A stretch of DNA of 64,000 bases from Episyrphus balteatus (Eukaryota > Arthropoda > Insecta > Diptera > Syrphidae): NCBI RefSeq assembly GCF_945859705.1, contig NC_079137.1, positions 52,732,552-52,796,551 of the forward strand, given 5' to 3'. Under the pieces are notes generated by a model. The model saw only the letters and a list, made by a program, of their open reading frames with translations, had not been told where the DNA came from and searched no databases. Every line of letters begins with the position of its first letter. The first letter of the stretch is position 1. Position numbers and translations under genes: made by a program. Below, one piece after another: positions 34,823-46,632 of this stretch.

Positions 34823-35010
34823 AATGCTTCTAACTTTGTCACAGAAAGCCTGTTGAACATCTCAAACCCTTCACATCAATTGCATCCAGAGCCAAAAATT
34901 GCCATCGAACCAAATGAAAATAGTTTAAATTCTTTAAAACCAAGAGGAAAAACAAAGTTCATTTTCCATAATACAGTACAGCATGCTTTAAATAACCGTG
35001 AAGTTCCAAG
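34823..35010 (+). CDS. Secreted Gln/PYPV-repeat protein, exon 2
   Basis: A 188-bp exon bounded by GTCTTTTTTTAG and CCAAG|GTACTG. It is open in one frame only (NASNFVTESLLNISNPSHQL at its start) and ends in phase 2. That completes an Arg codon with the first base of exon 3, so the joined frame is continuous. It has no known domain. Confidence 0.8.
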
Positions 35011-35074
35011 GTACTGACTTTATTGAATTTTCTTAGAAATATTGTAAAAAATAATTTTTATTGATTTATTTTAG

Positions 35075-38000
35075 AAACGAAATCACAAATCAAGACCAAA
35101 ACGATTATTCAATTGAACAACAATTAGACGACTTGCAACAACGCCAACAATTACAACTAGCCACAGCTGAGAAAGAAGAATTCATTCAATCCGAACTTCA
35201 TAATCTTGCTAAAGACATTGCTGAAACTGAACTTAATCGTGAAGCAGGCAAAACAATTAACAATAATTCTCGTCCATCATCATGGAAATCATTCTTTTCC
35301 AGCATATTTCCCCAAGGAATCATGAATGTTTTTCATTTGAGCGTTACTGCTGAACCATCACAGAAATCCAAAACACAAACAATAATATCAGAGGGAAGAA
35401 CTATTACGTCAAATGAAGCTTATGAAGGCAGAAAAATAGTCCCTGGTTTATCAACTTTACCAATAACACCACCATTAACAATGACCACACAACTTCTAAT
35501 AACACCACCATTACCAACAGTTTCAACAATACCTTCAGTTGAAGAATCAGTACCTTCGGTATTACCAACAGAAATTGAAGAAACCCAACAAAACGGAACT
35601 GTTATGACTAACAAAGATGTCTTCGATATTAACAGCGCTGCTGAAGTCTCAGAAATGCCATTCGAAACAGTAATTCCAATGGAATCTAGCAATATCTTCC
35701 ACATACATCCGCTAAATTGTGAAGAAAATTGCGCTGAGGAATCTCCTGAAGATTACATCGATGGTGAACAACTTTCTGAATCAGGTGATGATAATATCGT
35801 AGCTTTTTCTAGAGAATCTCCACAAAATATCTTCTACCCAACACCAAAACCTGATTTACCATATCCTGGTGTAATAAATCAACTTCGAAATACTGATGTA
35901 TATTATTCTGGTACTGGACCGCAGACAAGTGAAGAAATTGTTAGAGAAAATATGAAAAATTTCGGACAAAAAATACCACCAGTCTATCATCCAGCGAAAC
36001 AGCTGGATGATTTTCAAAAAGAAGTTGAAAAACAATTTGACCATAATGAAGTTCGAATTGATGCTGAAGCTGCTTCGAGGAAGTTTTTAAAATATTTTAA
36101 GGGGAAATATGTGAAACCACAAGATTCAACAGATTCAACACAATCTAGTACTTTTAAGGGTATCAATCATTTTGAATTAATTGCTAGTACTTTAAGACCT
36201 GAAATCAACTTTTTGGCACAACCTAGTCCTGTCAAACCAGAAAGTCAACTTCATACTTATATTTACTCTGCTGGATTTAAGCCCGATTCACCACCAAAAT
36301 CGGAAACTTCTTCCGATTCTTTATCAAACTATAAGACCTTTGGAGGAGAACGAAATGTTAAAATAGAAAATGATAATGGTCCTTCTCAAGGCGAAAAGTC
36401 TTCTAACTCTCAAAACTTCTTCCTTCCATATCCCAACAATAGCTTAAAACCGGAAAGTCTTCTTCATACTTACATCTATTCAGCTCAGCAAAATAGTAGT
36501 AGTAACTCAAATACTAGCCCCGAAACTCCTAAGCCTGAAACCAAAGAAATTAACGAAAATAGTCCAAATCAAACGGGCAATCGTTATACCAATATTTATT
36601 CGAAAACTGATCCAAACGACAACAAAAATGAAAATCCACAAAATGATAACGAAAATAATGTTCAACTCTACTCAACTAATTTAAAGCCTGAAAGTCTTCT
36701 TCACACTTATATCTATTCAGCCCATGACAAATTCAACAACAATTCAATTTCTTCCAAACCTTCAGAGTCCGAAAGATCATCCAAATCTGAAGATATTTCA
36801 TTTTCATGGGTTTCCAATAAACCAGGGCAAGTTTCTAAGCCCCCATCAACAGGAAAAACTTATCTCTGCTCTTCGGATCAGTTAAAAACTGGTGATTGTG
36901 CATATTCAACAACTTTTTCACCAAATGATTTCTATCAACCAAAAGATATTATTGAAATACAAAAATCATACGAAACACAAGTAAAACACACTAAACCTTA
37001 TGTTTATTATACTTTTCCACCATCTCAACAACCTATGTTGTCTAAAAATCCAATACGAGTTGAACAAGCTGAAGATTCACAACAAAGTGAAAGTCTAATT
37101 ATACCCGAAAGCTATCAACAACGTCAACAATATCTGCAAGATCAGCAGAAACAACTTAATCAGCAACAAGAATATTTCCAACATCATCAAATTCAGCAAT
37201 ATCAACAGAAATTGCAATATCAACAGCAACAGAAATATATTCAAGATCAGCAGAAACAACAGAAACAATTGGAAGAATATCAGCAGAAACAGCAACTTCA
37301 GTTGCAACAATATCAACAACAGCAACAAAATCAGCAACAACAATATGAACAGCTGAAACAACAGCAGCAAGTGGAACAGCAATATCAGCAACAGCAACAA
37401 TATTTTCAGCAGAAACAACAGCAGCAACAGGAGAAACAGCAGCAAGAACAATTTCTTCAAGTTCAACAGCAACAACATAATCAGCAACAAATGCAGAAGT
37501 ATCAGCAACAACAAATGCAATATTATCAGCAACAACAACAACAGCATCAGCAACAACAAGAACAACAAAAGAAGGAACAGGAGCAAAAGAAGCTTATAAA
37601 ATACAATACCGTAAAAGTGGAGAAAATAGTTCCCAAACCTTATCCAGTACCAGTTAAAGAAATTGTTGAAAAAATTGTCGAACGACCAGTTCATGTTGAA
37701 CATATTGTTGAAAAGCCTGTAAATGTTCCCTATCCAGTGCGAGAAGTTGTGGAAAAAATTGTTGATCGACCATATCCAGTGGAGAAAATTATCGATCGAC
37801 CAGTACACATTCCATACCCTGTTCAAGTTGATCATTTCATTGATCGACCTTATGCAGTTCGAGTACCTGTTCCGGTAGCAGTTCCGGTACCAGTTCATCA
37901 ATATATAGACCGTCCCTATCCAGTGGAAAAGATTATTGAAAAACCCATTCACGTGCCATATCCAGTGGACAAGATAGTAGAAAAAATCGTTGAAAAACAC

Positions 38001-38411
38001 ATTCCAGTTGAAGTTGAAAGAATTGTTGAAAAACCAGCACCAACAAAAAAACCTGTACCAAAAAAACCTTTACCAGTAGTTCATACAGTTTCGCCAGCAA
38101 AAAATACAAAACATAAAATCAATCCTGAAGAATTGCTAGAACTTGTACCGCCACCTGTTGATCAAGCGGTACATGATGGTTATAAAACACTTCCGGATGA
38201 TATTGAATTTATTTTAATAGATGATTATAATGGGCCAGTACCATCACATGATAATCAGGGTTATCAATGGAATAAGCCAGAGAAACGTGCTACAGCAGGA
38301 AATCATAATATTAAAAGGAGTCCAGAATTTCGAAGAAATTTAAGAGTTGAATATGGTTTTAGGCCGCCATTAATTCCATCAGTTGAAATTGGTGAAAAAG
38401 GATTAATATAA
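35075..38411 (+). CDS. Secreted Gln/PYPV-repeat protein, exon 3 (main body)
   Basis: A 3.3-kb exon with acceptor TTTATTTTAG, encoding most of a secreted protein of about 1,225 residues; I do not recognise a named family. In order: an acidic/Gln-rich start; Pro/Thr-rich stretch near 35450-35560; three copies of KPES(Q/L)LHTYIYSA at about 36235, 36447 and 36688, separated by Ser/Asn-rich linkers; a Gln-rich block at 37105-37585 of short QQ-Y/K units; and, at 37620-38080, repeats of VEKIVE, PVHVPYPV and DRPYPV. The C-terminus ends after a basic KRSPEFRRN segment. Such PYPV/EKIVE repeats occur in insect extracellular matrix and cuticle-associated proteins, so a structural role is inferred. AATAAA overlaps the end at 38412-38417. 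Confidence 0.88.
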
Positions 38412-38863
38412 AATAAAAGAAATATACAAAGATATTTTAATTTATAAACAAAAAATTTGTTATAATTGTTTTTTATGTTAAGATAATTAATTTATCATAA
38501 AAAATATATGTATTTATAGTAAATTTGTGTAACAATTTAAATGACTTATTTTTAGAATGAAAAGCGGATTAGTGTTTAACATTTTGTCTTCCTGTTCATC
38601 AACTTGAGTTTTGGTAGAATTGAACATTAAATTCTTAAAACACATTCGTGTTGTGCAGATATAAAAGGAACTCTGTACCTACATTTAAAACAGCATAACG
38701 AGTATTTGAACTGGACTTTTTAAGAGCGAAGGTGGAAAGGACTTTTATAGGGAGAGGACTTAAGAAAGCTAACATATATTTGATTTTGATTTTTATAGGA
38801 ATCAAGCGCTAATAAAACTGAAAACCGTGATTTCACAGTGTAAACAAACTAAACCGAAAAAAT

Positions 38864-39725
38864 AATGCACGAACTTGCTCTTAGAGTTAAAGTTGCTTAA
38901 ATTTTTAAGACTTTTTATATAGAAATTTGGAAAAAAATAAAATTCGTTTTTTTTTTTAAATAAAATAAAATCTAAAATCAAATTGCCCTCCAAAACAAGT
39001 ATGCAGTTTTGATTGATATGTTATTATACATATAATATATATGCATTTTTAGAAAAAAACTAACTTTGTATAAATAATTTTTTGGAAAAAAAGTTTAAAA
39101 ATAAAATTGGTTTGCCATTTTGTAGAAATCACTAATCAACATCTAAAAACAAAATTTCAAAAAAATTCAATGTCCAGTTTTCGAAAATTTGATTTTTCAA
39201 AAAAAAAATTTCAAAATTTTTTTAAAAATCCAAAAATTATTTTCTTTTTAAATTTTATTTTTGATTTATGTATATTTAAATTATATAAATGCTTCTTCAC
39301 AAAAAGTTTCGTTGAAATCGAACAAGATCTTTCCGAGATAACCGGATTTGAAAAAAATGGTTCTATGGCAGGTACCGTTAATAATAATGATTTTCAAAAA
39401 AAAATTTTTTACTAGCAGATAGACCTTGTCTTTAAACTTACATTTGAATTTTTTAAACAAAATTGTTGGAGCCGTTTTTGAGCTATTTCAATTTTACTAA
39501 AATCGGTATAGGACAAGTACCGTTTTTTGATCTAAAAAAATTAATTCCAAAAACCCCTCTGGAGAGTCGCCAAATAATGCTACATACCAAGTTTGACATT
39601 AATCGGTCCATCCGTTTAGGCTGTAGTCTTGTTTACAGACAGACAGACGGACAGACATACGGACTTCCGGGACCCACTTTTTTCTCTACCATCGTAATAT
39701 TATTATGGTACCTGCCATCAACACA
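38864..39725 (-). mobile_element. DINE-1/Helentron-like element, inverted copy
   Basis: Reverse complement of the copy at 42133-43935 from its GCACGAACTTGCTCTTAGAG end to the GACAGACAGACGG microsatellite (39638-39655) and the TACCATCGTAAT word. The 5' start is truncated. A core, a short GTCT-type microsatellite and a 3' block match the known plan of Drosophila DINE-1/Helentron-associated elements. Frames at 39107-39804 are not genes. Confidence 0.7.
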
Positions 39726-39734
39726 TTTTTTTAA

Positions 39735-40505
39735 TCCGAATTTCCTGAAAATTACTGATTCGATTTCTATGAATTTTTTTTCCAAAAGCATTTATACAAT
39801 TTAAATTAAGCCAAACATTTAGAGCCCCCGCACACTACAAACTTTCTATCGGCCGACAGTTTAGTCGGTCTCTTAATTAGAATGAAAATGTATGAGAGTG
39901 CGCACACTACAACGATTAAGTATCGGCCGATCATAAAGTTTGTTTGATCGAAAAAAAAGTTTGTTTTGCTACACAATTGCCTTCAAACTAAAATGTTTCC
40001 TAGCGACCCGATTGTTCAGTCGGCTGCCTGTGCGCACACTAGGAGCCCAACCCGACTAAACTATCGGCCGATAGAAAGTCTGTAGTGTGCGGGGGCTCTT
40101 AATTTTGAAAAAATTGATTTGAATGATTTATTTTTGAAAAAATTTTGATTTTTTTTTAAATCAAATTTTCGAAAGTGTGACAATGAATTTTTTTGAAATT
40201 TTGGTTTTAGGTGTTGATTAATGGCATACCAATTTTATTTATTTTTTTTAAAGAATTTTTTTTTAAATCGCGTCTAATGACTTTGAAAATATTTTTTTAT
40301 AAAAGTGCATCTTTAATAACAGAAATTAAACTGCATACTTATAAATTTTCGAGCTCATTTTGATTTAACATGTTGTTATTTTAATTTTAAAAACAAAATT
40401 TGATTATTTTTAATTTTTTTTTCATGTGCATTTACAAAATTTCTATATAAAGTCTTAAAATTTTAGTATATTGAACTCTAAGAGCAAGCTCGTGCGATCC
40501 AGTCT
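39735..40505 (+). mobile_element. DINE-1/Helentron-like element, 3' half
   Basis: Matches the 3' half of the copy at 42133-43935 and ends CTCTAAGAGCAAGCTCGTGC. A 277-bp MITE interrupts it at 39822-40098. The 5' half and microsatellite are missing. Confidence 0.7.
39822..40098. mobile_element. 277-bp Harbinger-like MITE with TTA duplication
   Basis: Inverted termini GAGCCCCCGCACACTACA and TGTAGTGTGCGGGGGCTC, continuing into ACTTTCTATCGGCCG. TTA on both sides (39819-39821 and 40099-40101). It has no ORF. A half copy lies at 7239-7321. The host sequence without the insertion is represented near 42945-42965. Confidence 0.85.
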
Positions 40506-40607
40506 GCATTTTATCCAAATGAGTAGTCGCAAACTAGATTTTGCTTTCAAAAACAGTTGTTATGCTAACCACTAAGATTTTGCGGTATCGTAAATTTCTA
40601 TTTCTAA

Positions 40608-41590
40608 TTTTTACTTGCGATATAGGTACTATAGGGCAAGTTTAGGATTCGTAAAAAAAATCGAACTTGAGATAACAATTTTACATGACATTACGATGAT
40701 GCAGAATGCCAAAAAAGTGGGTCCGGCAATTCTGTCTGTCTGTCTGTCTGTGTGTCTGTCTCTATCTGGAGCTGCACCCTAAACGAGTGAAGTGATTTTC
40801 TTCAAACTTGGTAGTTAGCAGTTTTTGGTGATTCCCTAGAGGGGAAATTGAAATTTTTTTTATGACCAAAACTAACGGTACCTGCCATATAACGGAAATA
40901 GAAAAGTTAATTTTTTTCAAAAACGGCTCTAACGATTTTGATTAAAATTTTTGTGTATAAGAGCCAACTTTTTAAATAAAAAAAATATTTTTTGTACCGT
41001 TATTAACGGTACCTGTCATAGAACGGTTTTTTTCGTTTCTGAATATCTCGTACAACATTAACCCGATTTAAATGAAAATTTTTATACAAAAGTGTGTAAG
41101 TAAAGATAATATTAAAATTTTAGAAAATTTTCAAAAAACCCATTTTTGGATTTTTAAAAAATATTTCAAAATTTTTTTTTGAAAAATCAATTTTTTGAAA
41201 ACGGATCAATGAAAAATTTTGAAATTTAGTTTTTATGTGTAAATTAATTATTTCTTCAAAATGGCATACCAACTTTTTTTTTTTAAATGTTAAAAAATTT
41301 TATATATAAAAATTTATTTTTTAAAAAAACGGCTCCTACAATTTTCGAAAATTTTTTTTTAAAAATACCTTTTTATACAAGAAATAAAATGGCATATTTG
41401 TTTTTTTTTTTTAAGATAATTTAAAACGGAGTTTAATTAATTATAAAAACAGATTTAATTTTTTTATACTGCTTATGAAATTTCATCAAACTATCAAATT
41501 TTAAATTTCTTGAATAAATAGCTTTAACATTATAGTTACTTTGAGCATAAGAGCAAGTACGTGCGACCCCAGTCGTGCAATCTATTTTTT
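40608..41590 (+). mobile_element. DINE-1/Helentron-like element, near-complete copy
   Basis: Begins TTTTTACTTGCGATATAGG, has a short GTCTGTCT microsatellite at 40733-40761, and ends AAGAGCAAGTACGTGCGACC at about 41576. The near-terminal ACTTGC and GCAAGT words are inverted. No Rep/helicase ORF, so it is non-autonomous. Confidence 0.75.
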
Positions 41591-42132
41591 TTTTGGAAAA
41601 AAGAAATTTTAGAACAAATATAAATATATTTTAGAACATAAAATATGGCTTTTTTAAATTGCATAAGGGTTTTGCAAAAAAAAATTAACAGTGATGTTAT
41701 TTGACGTCAAAGGTACGCGTTTTTGACCTCTCTATATTCAAGTATTTCAAAAACGTGATGTGCTATAATGTTATTTTGCCTTAAAATTTGGAATCAGCAC
41801 ACAAAAATTTAGCTTGATTCAAGCTCTATTTTCGTTGCCGACCAGTGTTATTAGAGGTGTTTGTAAAAAGGGAATAAATTAGTGTACTTTTTTATTTTTC
41901 TCTTTTGATCTCCAAGCAAATAACAGCTTGATGATTGCTTGCAGTTTTTTAAAAATGTAATGGCCTTTGTAAACGCGGTTTAACATTTTCATTTTTACAA
42001 AGGAAAAAATAATGAAAATTATTTTTATTTTTAAGCGGAGTGATTTAATATAATTCAATTAAAAAGTTCATTTTAGATGCCAAAAATTTGAAATTTGTTT
42101 GTGGTATTGTTTGTTATGAAATCGGCCATGAC

Positions 42133-43935
42133 TTTTTTACTTGCGATATAGGTACTATATATCAAGTTATGCATTCGTACAAAAAAAAAAAGTTGAGATA
42201 ACATTTTTCCATGACATTACGATGGTAGACAATGCCAAAAAAGTGATTCCCGGAAGTCCGTCTGTCAGTCTGTCAGTCTGTCAGTCTGTCAGTCTGTCAG
42301 TCTGTCAGTCTGTCAGTCTGTCAGTCTGTCAGTCTGTCAGTCTGTCAGTCTGTCAGTCTGTCAGTCTGTCAGTCTGTCAGTCTGTCAGTCTGTCAGTCTG
42401 TCAGTCTGTCAGTCTGTCAGTCTGTCAGTCTGTCAGTCTGTCAGTCTGTCAGTCTGTCAGTCTGTCAGTCTGTCAGTCTGTCAGTCTGTCAGTCTGTCAG
42501 TCTGTCAGTCTGTCAGTCTGTCAGTCTGTCAGTCTGTCAGTCTGTCAGTCTGTCAGTCTGTCAGTCTGTCAGTCTGTCAGTCTGTCTGTCTGTCTGTATA
42601 AGTAGCTACAGCCTAAACGGATGGACCGATTGATGTCAAACCTGGTATGCGACTCTCCAGAGGGGTTTTTGGAATTAATTTTTTTGGACCAAAAATAACG
42701 GTACTTGTCATATACCGATTTTAGTAAAATTGAAATATCGCAAAAACGGCTCTAACGATTTTGTTTAAAAAATTCAAGTGTTAGTTTAAAGTTAAGGTAT
42801 ATCTTCTAATGAAAAAATTTTTTTTTGAAAATCATTATTAACGGTACCTGCCATAGAACCGTTTTTTTTATCCGATTATCTCCAAAACTGCTAATTCGAT
42901 TTCAACGAAACTTTTTGTGAAGAAGCATTTATATAATTTAAATGTAAGTCAAAAATAAAATTTTGAAAAAAATAATTTTTGGATTTTTAAAAAAATTTTG
43001 AAAATTTTTTTTTGAAAAATCAAATTTTCGAAAACGGGACATTTAATTTTTTTGAAATTTTGTTTTTAAATGTTGATTAGTGATTTCTACAAAATGGCAT
43101 ACCAATTTTATTTTTAAACTTTTTTTCCAAAAAATTATTTATAAAAAATTAGTTTTTTAAAAAACGGCTCTAACGATTTTGAAATTTTTTTTTCTAAAAA
43201 TGCATGTTAATATATCAATCAAAACTGCATACTTGTTTTGGAGGGCAATTTAATTTCAGATTTTATTTTATTTTTTTTTTAAAACGAATTTTATTTTTTT
43301 TTTTCCAAATTTCTACACTTAAGAGCAAAAAAACGGAATCAAATAAATTATTTATATTAAAAACAAAAATTGCAATGGATAAAATAATGTTTCTTCAAGT
43401 CTCATGGTCTCATTTAAAAGCTTGAATTTTTTACTTTGAATTGTTGGTAAAAACATAAAAATGCATACGATAGTATCATCGCTATCTGTCAATAAACTGC
43501 ACTTCTTTTTTTTATAAATGTTAAATTTTCTTGATACTCGCTGGTTCAATTTCAGTCTTTTTTTCCTAACGTTACTATTGACTTTGTCTGTCAATAAATT
43601 GCACTTCATTTTTTTTTATGTTGAATTTTACAGATACTCTCTGTTTCAATTTTAGTCTTTCTTTTCTTACATACTTCATTTATGTTCATTGGATCTTTAT
43701 AAAGTGAACGGCTTTTTTAATTCTTAGCATTAATTTAAAGCTTTTGTTTCAAGCTTTTTAATGGTACAATTGACATTCATGTATGTCAATTACATCCTGA
43801 CCAATTATCGTTTTTACAGAACTAAAACTTTGATTCCATTTTTTTGCTCCTAAGTGTATATAAAAAGTCTTACAAATTTAAGCAACTTTAACTCTAAGAG
43901 CAAGTTCGTGCGACCCCAGTCGTGCATTTTATTTT
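42133..43935 (+). mobile_element. DINE-1/Helentron-like element with octamer array
   Basis: Same 5' start (TTTTTACTTGCGATATAGG) and 3' end (GCAAGTTCGTGCGACCCC) as the copy at 40608, but with the microsatellite enlarged to 40 octamers. A 107-bp tandem duplication (about 43482 and 43589, each with CTGTCAATAAA) lies in the 3' part. No coding capacity; the 154-codon Ser/Val/Cys frame at 42141-42605 is just the array. Confidence 0.75.
42261..42597 (+). repeat. (TCTGTCAG)40 array followed by (TCTG)4
   Basis: Forty apparently uninterrupted 8-bp units (42261-42580), then four TCTG units and a partial one. It occupies the position of the GTCY-type microsatellite in DINE-1-like elements. Perfect homogeneity inside an otherwise diverged element suggests recent expansion. 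Confidence 0.95.
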
Positions 43936-44339
43936 AAGTAGGTATGCTTATCTTAAAAAAAAAACAATAAATTTGAATTTATTTCTCTGAAGAACACCCG
44001 TGATAACTATAGACAAAAAAAACTGACTGGTGGTCATTTTTATCCCATTATCCCCTAAACATGAATGAATCGCCATTGATGTTAATTTCTTTCAATCGTT
44101 GATGCTTGTACAAGAGGAAAACCAAATCTGAACAAAAACATAACTGTCAACAAAACAAGAAATATTCCTCTGTAGTTGGTGTGATTTTTCTTATCCCCAC
44201 TCACTTTTTCTTATCAGATTGATTTATTTGTTATATATAATTATAATTTTGTATTGCATTTATTAATTAATTTTTTTTTATTGAACTAGATTTAAAAATC
44301 TCAATTTTACATACCTACAAATTAATTTCTACTTTGAAA

Positions 44340-45164
44340 ATGGCAAATTTGTATTTTGCTATAAGTTTTTTTATAATTCTTTGTGCAAAAAGTGCAAATT
44401 TGGAATTGATCGAATTGAATGAAACTAACTGGAAATTAATACTAAAAGGTGAATGGATGGTTGAGTTTTATGCACCATGGTGTCCAGCTTGTAAAACTCT
44501 ATCACCAATTTGGAATCGTTTTGCAGAAAATGCTGCCGATGCTGGCTTAAAAGTTGCTCATGTTGATGTAACAAAGTCACCGTCTTTGAGTGGACGTTTT
44601 TTAGTGAATGCACTACCAACAATTTACCACGCTAAAGAAGGACAATTTCGCCAATATCGTAACTCTAGAGATGATGATGCTTTTATGTCTTATGTTAAAC
44701 AAAAAGAATGGCAAAAATCTGAACCGATATCGTCATGGAAAAATCCAAATAGTATTCACATGACAGTGCTGTCATATTTCTTTAAGCTGTCTCATTTATT
44801 AAAGGATTTTAACATAAGTTTGCAAGAAGATTATGGATTTCCAACATGGGCTTCATATTCTTTTGTTGCAATTGCAACAATATTTGTTGGTGCTACTTTA
44901 GGATTACTTTTAGTCCTTATTGTTGACATTTTGTACCCAATACAATTTCAAAATTCAGTTTGCGAAGAAAAATCGGGAAGTGATGTGGATGATGATGAAG
45001 GAGAAGATGATGAATCTGAGACAGAAGTAAAAGCTAATTCATGTAGCGAACCTGAAGACATTAAACTTGATGAAGCAAAATTGGATTCCAAATCAAATAA
45101 GAAAACTCAAAAAAAATCTTTAAATACTCGCAAGAGAAATAAAAAGTCTACTAAAAGCACTTAA
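44340..45164 (+). CDS. TMX1: TMX1-like thioredoxin-related transmembrane protein
   Basis: A single-exon gene of 274 residues. Residues 1-19 form a signal peptide. Residues 23-125 form a thioredoxin fold with active site WCPAC (Cys48, Cys51) in VEFYAPWCPACKTLSPIW and the cis-proline Pro93 in NALPTIY. A membrane segment spans about 173-197, and the cytosolic tail is acidic (DVDDDEGEDDESE, 215-227) then Lys/Arg-rich. The CPAC motif, single membrane span and acidic tail are typical of TMX1, an ER oxidoreductase acting on disulfides of membrane-associated clients. Length is close to the family norm. The ATG at 44340 was preferred to the TTG six bases upstream. A polyadenylation signal AATAAA lies at 45314. 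Lack of introns could be natural or reflect retroposition. The orthologue in Drosophila is probably CG5554 (from memory). Confidence 0.93.
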   Translation: MANLYFAISFFIILCAKSANLELIELNETNWKLILKGEWMVEFYAPWCPACKTLSPIWNRFAENAADAGLKVAHVDVTKSPSLSGRFLVNALPTIYHAKEGQFRQYRNSRDDDAFMSYVKQKEWQKSEPISSWKNPNSIHMTVLSYFFKLSHLLKDFNISLQEDYGFPTWASYSFVAIATIFVGATLGLLLVLIVDILYPIQFQNSVCEEKSGSDVDDDEGEDDESETEVKANSCSEPEDIKLDEAKLDSKSNKKTQKKSLNTRKRNKKSTKST

Positions 45165-45313
45165 GAAAACGCTTAAATGGCTCAGTGTTCATTCATTAAG
45201 TTTAAAAAACATACTGCTAAATCGAACAAGAAATATTAAATTAAAACAATTTTGCTCCAAATGTAAAACTAAACTCAAAATTGTAAGATGTGTTACCTAA
45301 TAGGAAAAAAAAT

Positions 45314-45319
45314 AATAAA
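45314..45319 (+). terminator. Polyadenylation signal of the TMX1-like gene
   Basis: AATAAA about 150 bp after the stop codon, in AT-rich sequence. It is the first clear AATAAA downstream. Confidence 0.5.
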
Positions 45320-46629
45320 TATTTCAAATGATTTAATATCGCGTTGTTCTTCATTTGATTAATTTTATTAAATTAATGTAGACAAGTTTTTTAATAAGAC
45401 TGTCACAAAAAACAAAAGATTTAAATACGAACCAAGTTCTAAAATATGTATCGCTCAAATTTTGATTGTTTCACTCTTGACAATTTAAAAAAAAATTTAT
45501 ACAACTTTTTTTAAATATTTAAAGCAATAAAAAATTAATAAATTAAAATTTAAAATCAAATCCCAGTTCTTTTTGTGACAGAATAATTAATTTCAACTTG
45601 TAAGAGAACTCCTGTCAGTCATTAACGCTTTTTGTGACTTATACTCATGCCAAGTTTCAAGAAAAACATCAGAAAATAAGTTTTTGAACAGGAAATAAAT
45701 GAATTAAAAATGATAAAAAATGATAAAAACAGTCAACTCAAAAAAAATCTTTGAACCAAGAAAAATGTCCAAGACAGTAAAAAGTAAGTGATAAATCAAA
45801 GAAAACTATCTTCACATAATCTGGAATTTTTCTCTATGGTGCGTACTGAAAAAACGAAAAGCATATCGAAATTTTTCGTTTCAAGATCATTTTGGTAATA
45901 TTTTTATAAGGTAGATAATTTTCGTTTGGCTTTAGTAGGGTATTAGGTTTTAATGAAAATTGTAACGATTTTATATTTTATGTGGGTAAGCTTAAGTTTT
46001 GTTTGAAGCATTTTTATTAATTTTTCTTTAAATAGTATAAATAAATAATTTAACCATTATTCTTTATAGATTATTCTATATACTTTGTATTGATTTTCAT
46101 TCGGTATATTTTGGTTACTTTTCACTCTATGCAAATACCTATAAAAAATTATTCCATAGTTTTTCTCAACATTAAATCCGAAGAAACGTTGAGAAAAACT
46201 ATTTTTATAAATTTATTTTCTATTTGTAGCCCAGGGTCGATAATTTTTGAAACCAAAAAAAATCATAGAAACCCATTGGAAAAGGAGATGAATATGATAA
46301 AAATGAGAGGAAAAATAAATTACAGGCAAGCCGAGTTCGGGAAGTGGAGTTGAGTTTTTAATGGTAAAAAATGGTAGGTATATCTCGATTTCCGGCAAAA
46401 CTACAAGTCCTATGGAAAAAAGTTGTATGGCAAAGTCGTAGGTTATAAAAAGATCTACAGCTTATGTATGAATAGTTTTTTCACATAACCTCAAAATTTA
46501 TGTGAAAAATTGAAAAAAACCGAGTTTTTGGTTTTTTATTTTTATCTTTTTTGAAAAAGATGTTTTTTTCTACAAAATTTGGTGAAAACCTACCTTATTA
46601 TGTCCCAAATACACAGTATTTTATTTGAT
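45320..46629. other. Unassigned AT-rich DNA
   Basis: No gene found. It contains one short hairpin: ATAGTTTTTCTCAAC at 46156-46170 pairs perfectly with 46188-46202 around a 17-base loop. The frames at 46090-46398 have no domain signals. Confidence 0.4.
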
Positions 46630-46632
46630 TTA

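Noticed and set aside
37095..38000. 301-codon Leu-rich minus-strand frame
   Set aside because: It is the antisense of the CAA/CAG-rich and PYPV-coding part of the plus-strand gene, whose splice sites and signal peptide are consistent.
39107..39804. Frames of about 100 codons
   Set aside because: They lie within DINE-1-like non-coding copies and are Phe/Lys-rich by composition.
42141..42605. 154-codon Ser/Val/Cys/Gln frame
   Set aside because: It is the translation of the 40-copy octamer array; eight-base units cycle through frames and contain no stop.
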